Shown here: in pieces, positions 1-5,839 of the stretch
How the letters are laid out: the number at the start of each line of letters is the position of its first letter
Position numbering within the stretch: position 1 is the first letter of the stretch
From: Robiginitomaculum sp.
Lineage (GTDB): Bacteria; Pseudomonadota; Alphaproteobacteria; Caulobacterales; Maricaulaceae
DNA length: 10,399 nt
NCBI GenBank assembly: GCA_026993275.1
Contig: JALWUB010000495.1
Coordinates: 1 to 10,399 of the forward strand
Reading direction: 5' to 3'
Program-made: the position numbers and the translations under genes
The notes under the pieces: model-generated
Database searches by the model: none
Told to the model about the DNA's origin: nothing
What the model saw: only the letters and a program-made list of their open reading frames with translations

Positions 1-413
1 GCCACCGGGCGCTGCAAGGCCCAGGGCAGCAGGCCTTCGCGGAACTCGGTCACCTGCTGGCCTTCCTTCAGCACGATGGCATCCTTGCCGATCAGGTCGA
101 TGCGGCTGACATGGCTGTCCAGATTGACCCGCACCATGGGCCAGTTGAGCCGGGCGGCGACCTGTTCGATATGGGTGGACTTGCCGGTGCCGTGATAGCC
201 CTGGACCATCACCCGGCGGTTGTGGGCAAAACCGGCCAGAATGGCGCGCGTGGTCAGCGGGTCGAAGCGGTAGGCCGGATCCAGGTCGGGCACAAATTCA
301 CTGGGCTTGGAAAACGCCGGAACCTTCTGATCACTTTCAAAGCCAAAGGTCTGGGCAACGGAAACTTCGGTATCGGGCTCCCAGAGCGGAAACGCGGCAT
401 CATGATCTGACAT
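1..413 (-). CDS. cobS: Aerobic cobaltochelatase subunit CobS (5' part; runs off the window)
   Basis: CobS is the AAA+ ATPase subunit of the CobNST complex, which uses ATP to insert cobalt into hydrogenobyrinic acid a,c-diamide in the aerobic B12 pathway; it acts in the cytoplasm. The first 137 codons are present. The N-terminus (MSDHDAAFPLWEPDTEVSVA) is typical of alphaproteobacterial CobS, and a Walker A motif GYHGTGKST lies at residues 72-80. The ATG at 413 is preceded by AGGA about ten bases upstream. The gene follows the J-domain gene after 53 bases on the same strand, so the two are probably cotranscribed; cobT would be expected beyond the left edge. cobS and cobT homologues can be kept in alphaproteobacteria that lack the rest of the cobalamin pathway, so the gene alone does not prove B12 synthesis. 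Confidence 0.95.
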   Translation of the reverse strand, partial: MSDHDAAFPLWEPDTEVSVAQTFGFESDQKVPAFSKPSEFVPDLDPAYRFDPLTTRAILAGFAHNRRVMVQGYHGTGKSTHIEQVAARLNWPMVRVNLDSHVSRIDLIGKDAIVLKEGQQVTEFREGLLPWALQRPV

Positions 414-466
414 GGGCAAACTCATCCTTGATTTTACCTCTTCTATGCGCCAGCACAGGCGGCGCT

Positions 467-1069
467 TCAAGCCAGCCTGGCAGTTTTGAGGATCTGGTAG
501 GCCTGGACCACCTGCTGCAGGCGCTCTTCGCAAGAGCGGTCGCCCTTGTTGGCATCCGGGTGAAAGGTCTTCACCAGCTTCAGATAGCGTGCCCGGATGG
601 CCTTGGGCCCGGCATCATAATCCAGGCCGAGGCTGTCCATGGCCAGGCTTTGCAAGCGGCCCAGGCGGCGCTTGGGCGCATCCGTCTGGGCAAAGGCGGC
701 CTCGCCCATCAGCCCGAACGGGTCGGCAAAGCGCGCCGAGGCGCTGCCGGCACGGCCCTGGCCGGCAACATGGCGGTTCATTTTCCAGGTCGGGCGGTGG
801 CCTGTCGCCTGACCCTCCTGATACGCGCGCACGGCGGCTTCGTTCATGCCATGAAAAAAGTTCCAGGTCTTGTTGTATTGCGCCGCGTGTTTGCGGCAAA
901 ACCAGAAAAACTCGCCCAGCCGCTCCGGCGATTGCGGCGCCCTGCAATCGCCCCTGGCGGTGCAGCCATCCCATTCGCAAGCGCGCTCGCCCGCCCTGGC
1001 CTTGTCCCCGCCTGGGGGCTTGACCCGGATGTCAAAAAACTTCGGGCGGTATTCAAAATCGTCGCTCAT
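467..1069 (-). CDS. J-domain (DnaJ-like) co-chaperone next to cobS
   Basis: A 200-residue protein with its J domain at the C-terminus rather than the N-terminus. The HPD motif that stimulates Hsp70 ATPase is at residues 170-172 (FHPDANKGD), in a segment from about 143 to 197. The N-terminal half has conserved-looking cysteines (C31, C36, C42, C58) and the stretch EFFWFCRKHAAQYNKTWNFF at residues 53-72. This resembles a small metal-binding module and is typical of the J protein encoded beside cobS in alphaproteobacteria. There is no G/F-rich region or full DnaJ zinc domain, so this is a type III J protein, not the housekeeping DnaJ. The start at 1069 (MSDDFEYRP) has only a weak ribosome site. 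Its client is unknown; handling of CobS/CobT or of iron-sulfur proteins is a guess from the neighbours. Confidence 0.9.
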   Translation of the reverse strand: MSDDFEYRPKFFDIRVKPPGGDKARAGERACEWDGCTARGDCRAPQSPERLGEFFWFCRKHAAQYNKTWNFFHGMNEAAVRAYQEGQATGHRPTWKMNRHVAGQGRAGSASARFADPFGLMGEAAFAQTDAPKRRLGRLQSLAMDSLGLDYDAGPKAIRARYLKLVKTFHPDANKGDRSCEERLQQVVQAYQILKTARLA

Positions 1070-1091
1070 AATGCCATCTTATGCGAAAGCT

Positions 1092-1121
1092 TTGACAAAA
1101 CGTCTATCAGGGAACGCATAT
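1092..1121 (+). promoter_or_regulatory. Candidate promoter for bolA in the 50-base divergent gap
   Basis: A perfect TTGACA hexamer at 1092-1097 is followed, 18 bases later, by GCATAT at 1116-1121, a poor but possible -10 box. The region lies between the divergent J-domain and bolA starts. If real, transcription would begin near 1128, downstream of the first two candidate bolA ATGs, which would favour the ATG at 1135. The -10 match is weak, so this is tentative. Confidence 0.3.
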
Positions 1122-1392
1122 GCATATGGGGACGATGGCGCAAAAAATTGAGGCAAAACTGCGCTCTGCCTTTGATCCGGTGCAGCTGCATGTGCGCGAC
1201 GTCTCCGCCCGCCATGCCGGCCATGCGGGCGCACGCCCCGGTGGCAATACCCATTTCGAGGTGGAGATTGCAGCCGCCGCCTTTGACGGCCTGCCGCGCA
1301 TCGCCATGCACCGCGCGGTGATGACGGCGCTGGAAGAGGAATTCGCCGATACCCTGCATGCGCTCTCCATCAAGGCGCGCGGAGCGGAATAA
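1120..1392 (+). CDS. bolA: BolA family protein
   Basis: A 90-residue BolA-fold protein. BolA proteins pair with monothiol glutaredoxins, share a [2Fe-2S] cluster and act in iron-sulfur trafficking or stress responses. Family marks are the HAGHAGARPGGNTHFEVEI segment (residues 32-50) and IAMHRAV (61-67), where His64 is the conserved histidine usually found as a cluster ligand. The C-terminal ALSIKARG matches the family end. Three in-frame ATGs compete: 1120 has the best ribosome site (AGGGAA at 1109-1114, five bases away), 1126 gives an N-terminus (MGTMAQKIEAKL) closer to my recollection of homologues, and 1135 would fit the candidate promoter. The gene is divergent from the J-domain gene and cobS, an arrangement common in alphaproteobacteria. 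Family certain; exact start not. Confidence 0.93.
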   Translation: MHMGTMAQKIEAKLRSAFDPVQLHVRDVSARHAGHAGARPGGNTHFEVEIAAAAFDGLPRIAMHRAVMTALEEEFADTLHALSIKARGAE

Positions 1393-1421
1393 ACGCAGGT
1401 TGCCGGCCTCGCCTTAAAGTC

Positions 1422-1437
1422 TGCCGCACATGCGGCA
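1422..1437. repeat. Short hairpin between bolA and tRNA-Cys
   Basis: TGCCGCA and TGCGGCA form a perfect seven-base inverted repeat around CA. No T-run follows on the plus strand, so it is not a standard terminator for bolA. It may be a weak structure in the tRNA leader. Confidence 0.4.
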
Positions 1438-1448
1438 AAACGCATCAT

Positions 1449-1522
1449 GGCCCTGTGGCGGAGTGGTTACGCAGAGGACTGCAAATCCTTGCACCCCGGT
1501 TCGATTCCGGGCGGGGCCTCCA
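1449..1522 (+). tRNA. tRNA-Cys (GCA)
   Basis: A complete 74-base tRNA with encoded CCA. The acceptor stem GGCCCTG (1449-1455) pairs with CGGGGCC (1512-1518), with one U-G pair. The discriminator is T1519 and CCA ends at 1522. The anticodon stem GAGGA/TCCTT encloses the loop CTGCAAA, giving anticodon GCA for cysteine. The T arm is CCCGG-TTCGATT-CCGGG (1495-1511) and the variable loop is four bases. No clear terminator follows. It lies 56 bases after bolA on the same strand. Confidence 0.97.
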
Positions 1523-1636
1523 GTTTACCGCCTGACGGCACGCGCTGCCCTCCCGCGCCATGCAGGCCCTCCAGCCTCCCCCCTTCCCGGCCTGCGCCGG
1601 ATCAGGCTCTGAGTGAAATTGAAGGACAAGCGTCAT

Positions 1637-1741
1637 CTTCCCCCGCCTGCGGGGGAAGGGACCGCGCAGCGGCCAAGGGGGGAGAGCGGCCATGCCTGCC
1701 CCCTCCGAGCGCTGTACGCCTACCCCCGTGAACGGGAGAGG
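1637..1741. repeat. Composite palindromic intergenic repeat (two inverted arms)
   Basis: Arm one (1637-1684) starts with a perfect ten-base stem, CTTCCCCCGC / GCGGGGGAAG, with a two-base loop, then a small CCGC-GCA-GCGG hairpin and a G-run. Arm two (1695-1741), read on the minus strand, repeats the same plan: a CT-rich/G-run hairpin, an ACAGCGCT centre and a G-run, with roughly two thirds of bases matching by eye. The two arms are about ten bases apart. This resembles the dispersed REP-like or RPE-like palindromes of alphaproteobacteria; a genome-wide copy count would confirm it. Confidence 0.6.
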
Positions 1742-1774
1742 AAAAGGCCCTGCTGGGTGAAAAGGCAGGACATC

Positions 1775-1804
1775 CTCCATGGTTCGATATTGCTCACCAT
1801 GAGG
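1775..1804. repeat. Palindromic intergenic repeat (CATGGT/ACCATG type)
   Basis: CATGGT (1778-1783) and ACCATG (1796-1801) form an inverted repeat, extended by CCT on the left and AGG on the right. The arrangement, with TTCGA just inside the left arm and GCTC just inside the right arm, recalls a widespread alphaproteobacterial intergenic palindrome family, here with a short centre. Confidence 0.45.
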
Positions 1805-1822
1805 GTGCTGGCGCATGGCTCC

Positions 1823-1892
1823 GCCTCATCCTGAGCGAAGTCGAAGGATGAAGGCAGCACCCTCGCCTTTCGACAAGCTCAAGGTGAGGGTG
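1823..1892. repeat. Pair of REP-like hairpins in inverted orientation
   Basis: Hairpin one (1823-1855) pairs GCCT-CATCCT with AGGATG-A-AGGC, one base bulged, loop GAGCGAAGTCGA. Hairpin two (1858-1892) pairs CACCCTCGCCTT with AAGGTGAGGGTG, twelve pairs with one G-U, loop TCGACAAGCTC. The loops carry related, opposite-facing TCGA/GAGC words, so the two hairpins are also an inverted pair of one unit. This is the familiar CCTTCGACAAGCTCA-type dispersed repeat of alphaproteobacteria. It could stabilise RNA ends or bind proteins, but no role is shown. Confidence 0.7.
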
Positions 1893-1899
1893 AAGGCCG

Positions 1900-1972
1900 C
1901 ATGGCTTGGGTCATGGCCTGCATGTCCTGTTTTTTGGTTTGACCAAGCCATGGGGCAGGCCATGTGCAGGCC
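1900..1972. repeat. Interleaved inverted repeats (A-B-A'-B' order)
   Basis: CATGGCTTGG (1900-1909, A) and CATGGCCTGC (1912-1921, B) are followed by CCAAGCCATG (1943-1952, A') and GCAGGCCATG (1955-1964, B'). A pairs perfectly with A' and B with B' over ten bases each, in pseudoknot order. A also matches B', and B matches A', at eight of ten bases, giving a nested alternative. A further GCAGGCC copy is at 1966-1972, and a small hairpin TTGGT-TTG-ACCAA (1934-1946) overlaps A'. The 12-base spacing between the paired units is the same on both sides. Confidence 0.6.
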
Positions 1973-2034
1973 AGTTTTGAAGCCCTGAACACCAGTTCCG
2001 GACACTTTCAAACCAGAACCGGTGAATAAGCAAA

Positions 2035-2064
2035 CCATTTCAAGCCATTTCGGGCCACTTCGCA
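2035..2064. repeat. Three degenerate 10-base tandem repeats
   Basis: CCATTTCAAG, CCATTTCGGG and CCACTTCGCA follow one another without gaps. Ten-base phasing could give one protein-binding face of the helix, but three imperfect copies could also be chance. Confidence 0.4.
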
Positions 2065-2329
2065 CGGGGATAAGCCTGAGCCTGTCCCCGCAAGGGCAGA
2101 GGGATGGATAATCAAGCTATGCGGGGCTCTCAACAAGGACTCTGCAAGAACGAATGAGATTGTGAATCAAGACCCCACAAGGCCTTGCGCCCCTTCAGGG
2201 CCGCAAGGAATGCCTCTGTGCGTGCACCACACCCCCCTGAAAGCCCTTTTGTGAATCTCCAAACGCACCACTGTCTCGCGGATAAACGGCAAAAGGGTTT
2301 GGCAGCCACTCTAGGCGTGATGTCCAAGG

Positions 2330-2872
2330 CTACAGTCCCAGCACTTGCAGGGCCTGGGCGGGGGTTTTTGCCTGCAAGGCCAGATCAAGCACGGTGGGCG
2401 GGGTAAAGCCCTCGTCAATGGTGTGGCGGAGCAGGTCAAAGAATGGCTGCCAATAGCCATCGGGGTCCAGAAACACGGTTTTCATGGGGAACAGGCCAAG
2501 ATTGGCCCAGCTCAGCACCTCGACCACCTCTTCGAGCGTGCCGATGCCGCCAGGCAGCACCACGAAGCCGGCGCTTTCCAGCGCCATGCGGGCCTTGCGC
2601 TCGTGCAGGGTATCGACGATTTCAAGGGTGCAATCATCAAAGGCAACCTCGTCGGTCGCCAGAAACCCCGGGATGATGCCCAGCACCTCGGCGCCCTCGC
2701 GGCGCGCCGCCCGGGCAGCAATGCCCATCAGGCCAATGCCGCCGCCGCCATAGACCATGCGCAGGCCGCGGGCGGCAATTTCGCGGCCCATTTCATCGGC
2801 CAGAAGGGCGTGGGCGGGGGAAACTCCATCGCGGGAGCCGCAAAAGATACAGACTGATCGCTGTTTGGGCAT
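2330..2872 (-). CDS. LOG family protein (TIGR00730-type Rossmann fold)
   Basis: A 180-residue LOG (Lonely Guy) family protein. Characterised members are cytokinin riboside 5'-monophosphate phosphoribohydrolases, cleaving nucleoside monophosphates to base plus ribose 5-phosphate; the bacterial physiological substrate is often unclear. The two family signatures are present: a glycine-rich YGGGGIGLMG at residues 41-50 and PGGIGTLEE at 107-115 (the PGGxGTxxE motif, with the catalytic glutamate). Arg92 in ERKARM fits the conserved arginine position. Length is normal for the short bacterial class. The start at 2872 (MPKQRSVCIFCGS) has GAGG about nine bases upstream. The frame stays open further upstream but across the divergent LysM gene, so that extension is not coding. 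No terminator is visible after the stop. Confidence 0.93.
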   Translation of the reverse strand: MPKQRSVCIFCGSRDGVSPAHALLADEMGREIAARGLRMVYGGGGIGLMGIAARAARREGAEVLGIIPGFLATDEVAFDDCTLEIVDTLHERKARMALESAGFVVLPGGIGTLEEVVEVLSWANLGLFPMKTVFLDPDGYWQPFFDLLRHTIDEGFTPPTVLDLALQAKTPAQALQVLGL

Positions 2873-2906
2873 GGCCGGAACCTCATTTTGGTCATAACAT
2901 GGGTAT

Positions 2907-2936
2907 TTGCTTTTTATCACCAGATGGACGTAATCT
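2907..2936 (+). promoter_or_regulatory. Candidate promoter for the LysM gene
   Basis: TTGCTT at 2907-2912 and TAATCT at 2931-2936 are separated by 18 bases, in an AT-richer patch within the 90-base gap between the divergent LOG and LysM genes. The match is moderate and the call rests on position as much as sequence. Confidence 0.3.
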
Positions 2937-2962
2937 GATTCTGTTCTAAAGGAAGGCATGCC

Positions 2963-3928
2963 ATGTCTGCAATGCGCGGGTTTCTTATTGCTGCACTGGT
3001 CACGGCTGTGGCGGCGCTTGGTTTTATCATCGTCTCCCGCCATGGCGGCAAGCCCAAGGCGCCCGCCAGCCCCGCGCCGCAGGCGCAGCAGAGCGAAACC
3101 AGCCAGGGCGCGCAGCTGGGCCCCAGTTTCGATATAGTGCGCATCGATCCGCGCGGCACCGCCGTCATTGCCGGGCGGGCCGAGCCCGGTGCCCGCATCA
3201 CCCTGCTCGCCAATGGCAAGAGCATTGCCAGCACCAGGGCGGGCGGCAATGGCGACTGGACCATCATCCTCAATGACCCGCTGGAGCCCGGCGCCATGGA
3301 ACTGACCCTGACCATGGAAGGCCAGGATGGCCGCGTGGTGCGCTCTGACCAGGTCGTGGTGGTCTCCATCCCCCATAACCGCAGCAAGCGGCCCCTGGTG
3401 GTGCTGGGCCGCCCGGGCGGCGCCAGCCAGGTCTTGCAGAGCCCTGACGATGACAAGAACAGCGGCCCGCTGGTGCTCGAAGCGGTGGATTATGACAAGG
3501 CTGGCGGCGTGGTGTTTTCCGGGCGTGCCCTGCCCGGCTCCGGTGTGCGCGTGCTCGCCAATGGCCATTTGCTGGGCCAGACACGGGCCAATGAGCAGGG
3601 GCGCTGGATCCTGCAGGGCATTCCCCCGCTCGAGCCCGGTGTCTACAATTTGCAGATCGACCAGGTCGGCCCGGACGGCCATGTCACCGCAGTCATTGCC
3701 CTGCCATTCAAGATGGCCACCCCGCAATCCATCGCCGACGCACCGCCAGGGTCGGTGATCGTCCAGCCGGGCAACTCACTGTGGCGCATCGCCCGGCGGC
3801 TTTATGGCTCGGGCTGGCAATACACGGTCATCTACCGCGCCAATGCCAGCAAGATCAGGGATCCGGACCTGATCTATCCCGGCCAGGTGTTTTCCATCCC
3901 TGAAGGCAGCGCCACCAAGGAAGGCTGA
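2963..3928 (+). CDS. Membrane-anchored protein with two Ig-like repeats and a C-terminal LysM domain
   Basis: A 321-residue envelope protein. Residues 5-25 are a hydrophobic segment after a short basic start, likely an uncleaved anchor; a Pro/Ala/Gln linker (about 30-50) follows. Two related beta-rich repeats cover about 56-135 and 170-250; both contain the pattern G-R-A-x-P-G ... LANG ... W, as in bacterial Ig-like modules. Residues 265-313 (VQPGNSLWRIARRLYGSGWQ and on to YPGQVFSIP) are a LysM domain, which binds N-acetylglucosamine-containing glycans such as peptidoglycan. No catalytic domain is seen, so a wall-binding or scaffolding role is inferred. GGAAGG lies six bases before the ATG at 2963. 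It is divergent from the LOG gene and followed by the ABC transporter after 57 bases. Confidence 0.88.
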   Translation: MSAMRGFLIAALVTAVAALGFIIVSRHGGKPKAPASPAPQAQQSETSQGAQLGPSFDIVRIDPRGTAVIAGRAEPGARITLLANGKSIASTRAGGNGDWTIILNDPLEPGAMELTLTMEGQDGRVVRSDQVVVVSIPHNRSKRPLVVLGRPGGASQVLQSPDDDKNSGPLVLEAVDYDKAGGVVFSGRALPGSGVRVLANGHLLGQTRANEQGRWILQGIPPLEPGVYNLQIDQVGPDGHVTAVIALPFKMATPQSIADAPPGSVIVQPGNSLWRIARRLYGSGWQYTVIYRANASKIRDPDLIYPGQVFSIPEGSATKEG

Positions 3929-3941
3929 CATGCGGAGGGCA

Positions 3942-3965
3942 GCGGCGGGCTTGCGCCCGCGCCGC
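3942..3965. repeat. GC hairpin between the LysM and ABC genes
   Basis: GCGGGC (3945-3950) and GCCCGC (3955-3960) pair perfectly around TTGC, and GCG/CGC outside extend the stem with a bulge. No T-run follows, so it is not a standard intrinsic terminator. It may attenuate or only partly separate the two genes. Confidence 0.4.
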
Positions 3966-3985
3966 AACCGCTTACCTGTTGAGCC

Positions 3986-5818
3986 ATGAACGCTGCACAC
4001 GGCCACAGCCCGGATGACGACGCCATTGCCTCCGGCGATGGCAGCCTGAAAAGGGCGCTCAGCCGGGTGTTCGCCCTGCTCGGCCGCCCGGAGCTGAAAC
4101 GCCAGCGGCCCTTGATGGCGCTGGCCATTGTGGTCACCCTTGCGGCCAAGGGGTTTTCGGTGGCCTCGCCGGTGTTCTTCGGCGATGCGGTCAATGTGGT
4201 TGCCAGGGGCCAGGCCGCAGCCTCCGCCGGCGTCCTGGTGCTGCTGCTGGCGCTGTGGGCGCTCAGCCGCTTTGCCGCGCAGGGCCTGCCGCAAGTGCGC
4301 ACCCTGTTCTTCGCCCCGGTGAGCCAGGAAGCACAGCGCCTGGCCGCGGTCGAGGCCTTTGCCCATGCCAGCAAGCTGTCCTTGCAGTTTCATCTGACGC
4401 GGCGTGCCGGGGCGCTCAACCGGGTGATCGAGCGCGGCGCTGCGGCGATTGACTTTCTGTTGCGCTTTCTGGTCTTCAACATTGTGCCAACCCTGATCGA
4501 GCTGGTGCTGGCGGCGGCAGTGCTGGCGCTGCGCTATGGCCCGGCCTTTGCCCTGATCGCCGTGGCCACCGTGGCGGCCTATACGGTTTTCACCCTGCGC
4601 ATTACCGAATGGCGGGTGCGCCAGCGCCGCGAGATGAACACGGTGGACGCAGACATGCGCGCCAGCATTGTCGACTCGCTGACCAATTTCGAGACCGTCA
4701 AGGCCTTCGCCGCCGAGGACCGCGAAGCCGCAAAATACGGGCAGACCCTGCGCCGTTACAACGAAAAATACGTTGCCGTGGTGCGCTCGCTGGCCGTGCT
4801 CAATGGCGGCCAGGAACTGATCATGAGCGCCGGGGTATTCGCCGCCGCGCTGGCGGCCGGACTTGGCGCACTCAGCGGCCGCCTCGAGATTGGAGACATG
4901 GCGGCGGTGGTGCTGATCCTGATGAACATTTTCCGCCCGCTGGGCATTCTGGGCTTTGCCTGGCGCGAGATCAAACAGGGCGCGGTGGATCTGGAAAAGC
5001 TGGACGGCCTGATGGCCATGCGCCCCGGCATTGCCGACGCGCCAGATGCCAGGCCCCTGGTGCTCAAGGGCGGCGCAGTGCGTTTCGAGCATGTCGCCTT
5101 TACCCATCAGGGGCGCGAAAGCGGCCTGAAGGATGTCAGTTTCACGGTCAGGCCAGGCAGCCGCATCGGCATTGCCGGGCCCAGCGGCGCCGGAAAATCA
5201 ACCATCTTGCGGCTGCTGTTCCGTTTCTTCGATCCGCAAGGCGGGCGCATTCTGATCGATGGGCAGGACCTGCGCAGCGTCACCCAGCGCTCATTGCGCG
5301 AGGCGCTGGCCCTGGTGCCGCAAGACGTGGCCCTGTTCAACGACACCATACGCGCCAACATCGCCTATGCCTGCCCCGGGGCCACGGATGACGAGATCTG
5401 GCAGGCGGCGGAGCGGGCGCATCTGGGCGCGTTTCTGCGCAGCCTGCCGCAAGGGCTGCAAACCCGCGTCGGCGAGCGCGGCCTGAAGCTGTCCGGCGGC
5501 GAGAAACAGCGCGTCGGCATCGCCCGGGCAATCCTGAAAGACCCGGCCATTCTGGTGCTCGACGAAGCCACCTCCAGCCTTGACAGCGAAACCGAAAGCG
5601 AGGTGCAGGCGGCGCTGAACGAGGCGGCGCGCGGGCGCACCACCCTGACCATCGCGCACCGGCTCTCGACCATTGCCGATGCAGACCAGATCGTGGTCAT
5701 TGACGGGGGCCGCATCGTCGAGCGCGGCACACATGAGGCCCTGCTCGCACGCAATGGCCTCTATGCGCGCATGTGGCGGCGGCAGGCCGAAAGCCAGGGC
5801 AGCGGAGCCAGGATTTAG
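3986..5818 (+). CDS. Atm1/HMT1-type ABC half-transporter (permease plus ATPase)
   Basis: A 610-residue inner-membrane exporter half that should act as a homodimer. The Atm1 class exports glutathione-linked or sulfur-containing compounds and protects against heavy metals; the exact substrate is not shown here. The membrane domain (about 40-335) has six likely helices and Atm1-like landmarks: TRRAGALNRVIERG (138-151), SLTNFETVKAFAAE (231-244) and LNGGQE (272-277). The ATPase domain has Walker A GPSGAGKST (398-406), Q-loop Gln446, signature LSGGEKQR (502-509), Walker B ILVLDE (522-527), D-loop SSLD (530-533) and H-loop His558, so it should hydrolyse ATP. The usual A-loop tyrosine position (F-x-Y) is His374. 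The ribosome site before the ATG at 3986 is weak. It converges on the symporter gene with 21 bases between stops. Confidence 0.93.
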   Translation: MNAAHGHSPDDDAIASGDGSLKRALSRVFALLGRPELKRQRPLMALAIVVTLAAKGFSVASPVFFGDAVNVVARGQAAASAGVLVLLLALWALSRFAAQGLPQVRTLFFAPVSQEAQRLAAVEAFAHASKLSLQFHLTRRAGALNRVIERGAAAIDFLLRFLVFNIVPTLIELVLAAAVLALRYGPAFALIAVATVAAYTVFTLRITEWRVRQRREMNTVDADMRASIVDSLTNFETVKAFAAEDREAAKYGQTLRRYNEKYVAVVRSLAVLNGGQELIMSAGVFAAALAAGLGALSGRLEIGDMAAVVLILMNIFRPLGILGFAWREIKQGAVDLEKLDGLMAMRPGIADAPDARPLVLKGGAVRFEHVAFTHQGRESGLKDVSFTVRPGSRIGIAGPSGAGKSTILRLLFRFFDPQGGRILIDGQDLRSVTQRSLREALALVPQDVALFNDTIRANIAYACPGATDDEIWQAAERAHLGAFLRSLPQGLQTRVGERGLKLSGGEKQRVGIARAILKDPAILVLDEATSSLDSETESEVQAALNEAARGRTTLTIAHRLSTIADADQIVVIDGGRIVERGTHEALLARNGLYARMWRRQAESQGSGARI

Positions 5819-5835
5819 GCCATGATTTAGACCAA
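5812..5835 (+). repeat. 12-base tandem duplication over the ABC stop codon
   Basis: GATTTAGGCCAT is followed directly by GATTTAGACCAA (10 of 12 bases equal). The first copy contains the TAG stop of the transporter gene and the second lies in the short convergent gap. Confidence 0.5.
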
Positions 5836-5839
5836 GAGT

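Larger units (their letters stand above)
1523..2329. other. Gene-free, repeat-rich stretch between tRNA-Cys and the LOG gene
   Basis: About 800 bases with no open frame that looks like a protein. Frames that stay open are low-complexity or antisense to palindromes. The left half (1637-1892) is packed with hairpins of the kind dispersed in alphaproteobacterial intergenic DNA. The middle (1900-1972) has interleaved inverted repeats, and 2035-2064 has a degenerate three-copy repeat. The right half (2100-2329) is less GC-rich in places and holds two smaller stem-loops. Nothing there identifies an RNA gene, integrase or attachment site, although a tRNA 3' end is a common integration point. Confidence 0.7.

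Noticed and set aside
428..1321. Long plus-strand open frame (297 codons) over the J-domain gene
   Set aside because: Antisense to a clear J-domain gene; composition typical of a high-GC shadow frame and no recognisable domain.
1781..1788. GGTTCGAT matching the T-loop of tRNA-Cys, a possible att duplication
   Set aside because: Only eight bases match, these are common to most tRNAs, it lies inside a palindromic repeat, and no integrase is present.
1445..1816. Minus-strand frame across the tRNA
   Set aside because: Part of its translation is simply the antisense of tRNA-Cys, and the rest comes from palindromic repeats.
1637..1892. Possible CRISPR array
   Set aside because: The repeats are different palindrome types in inverted arrangement without regular spacers, and no cas gene is present.
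2130..2327. 65-codon minus-strand frame in the gene-free region
   Set aside because: No ribosome site or family recognised; sequence could be part of a dispersed repeat. Copies elsewhere in the genome would settle it.
2873..3727. In-frame N-terminal extension of the LOG gene
   Set aside because: It runs antisense through the LysM gene; the ATG at 2872 has a good ribosome site and gives the normal family N-terminus.
3776..5107. Long minus-strand frame (443 codons) opposite the ABC transporter
   Set aside because: Gln/His/Gly-rich antisense translation of a gene with all ABC motifs intact.
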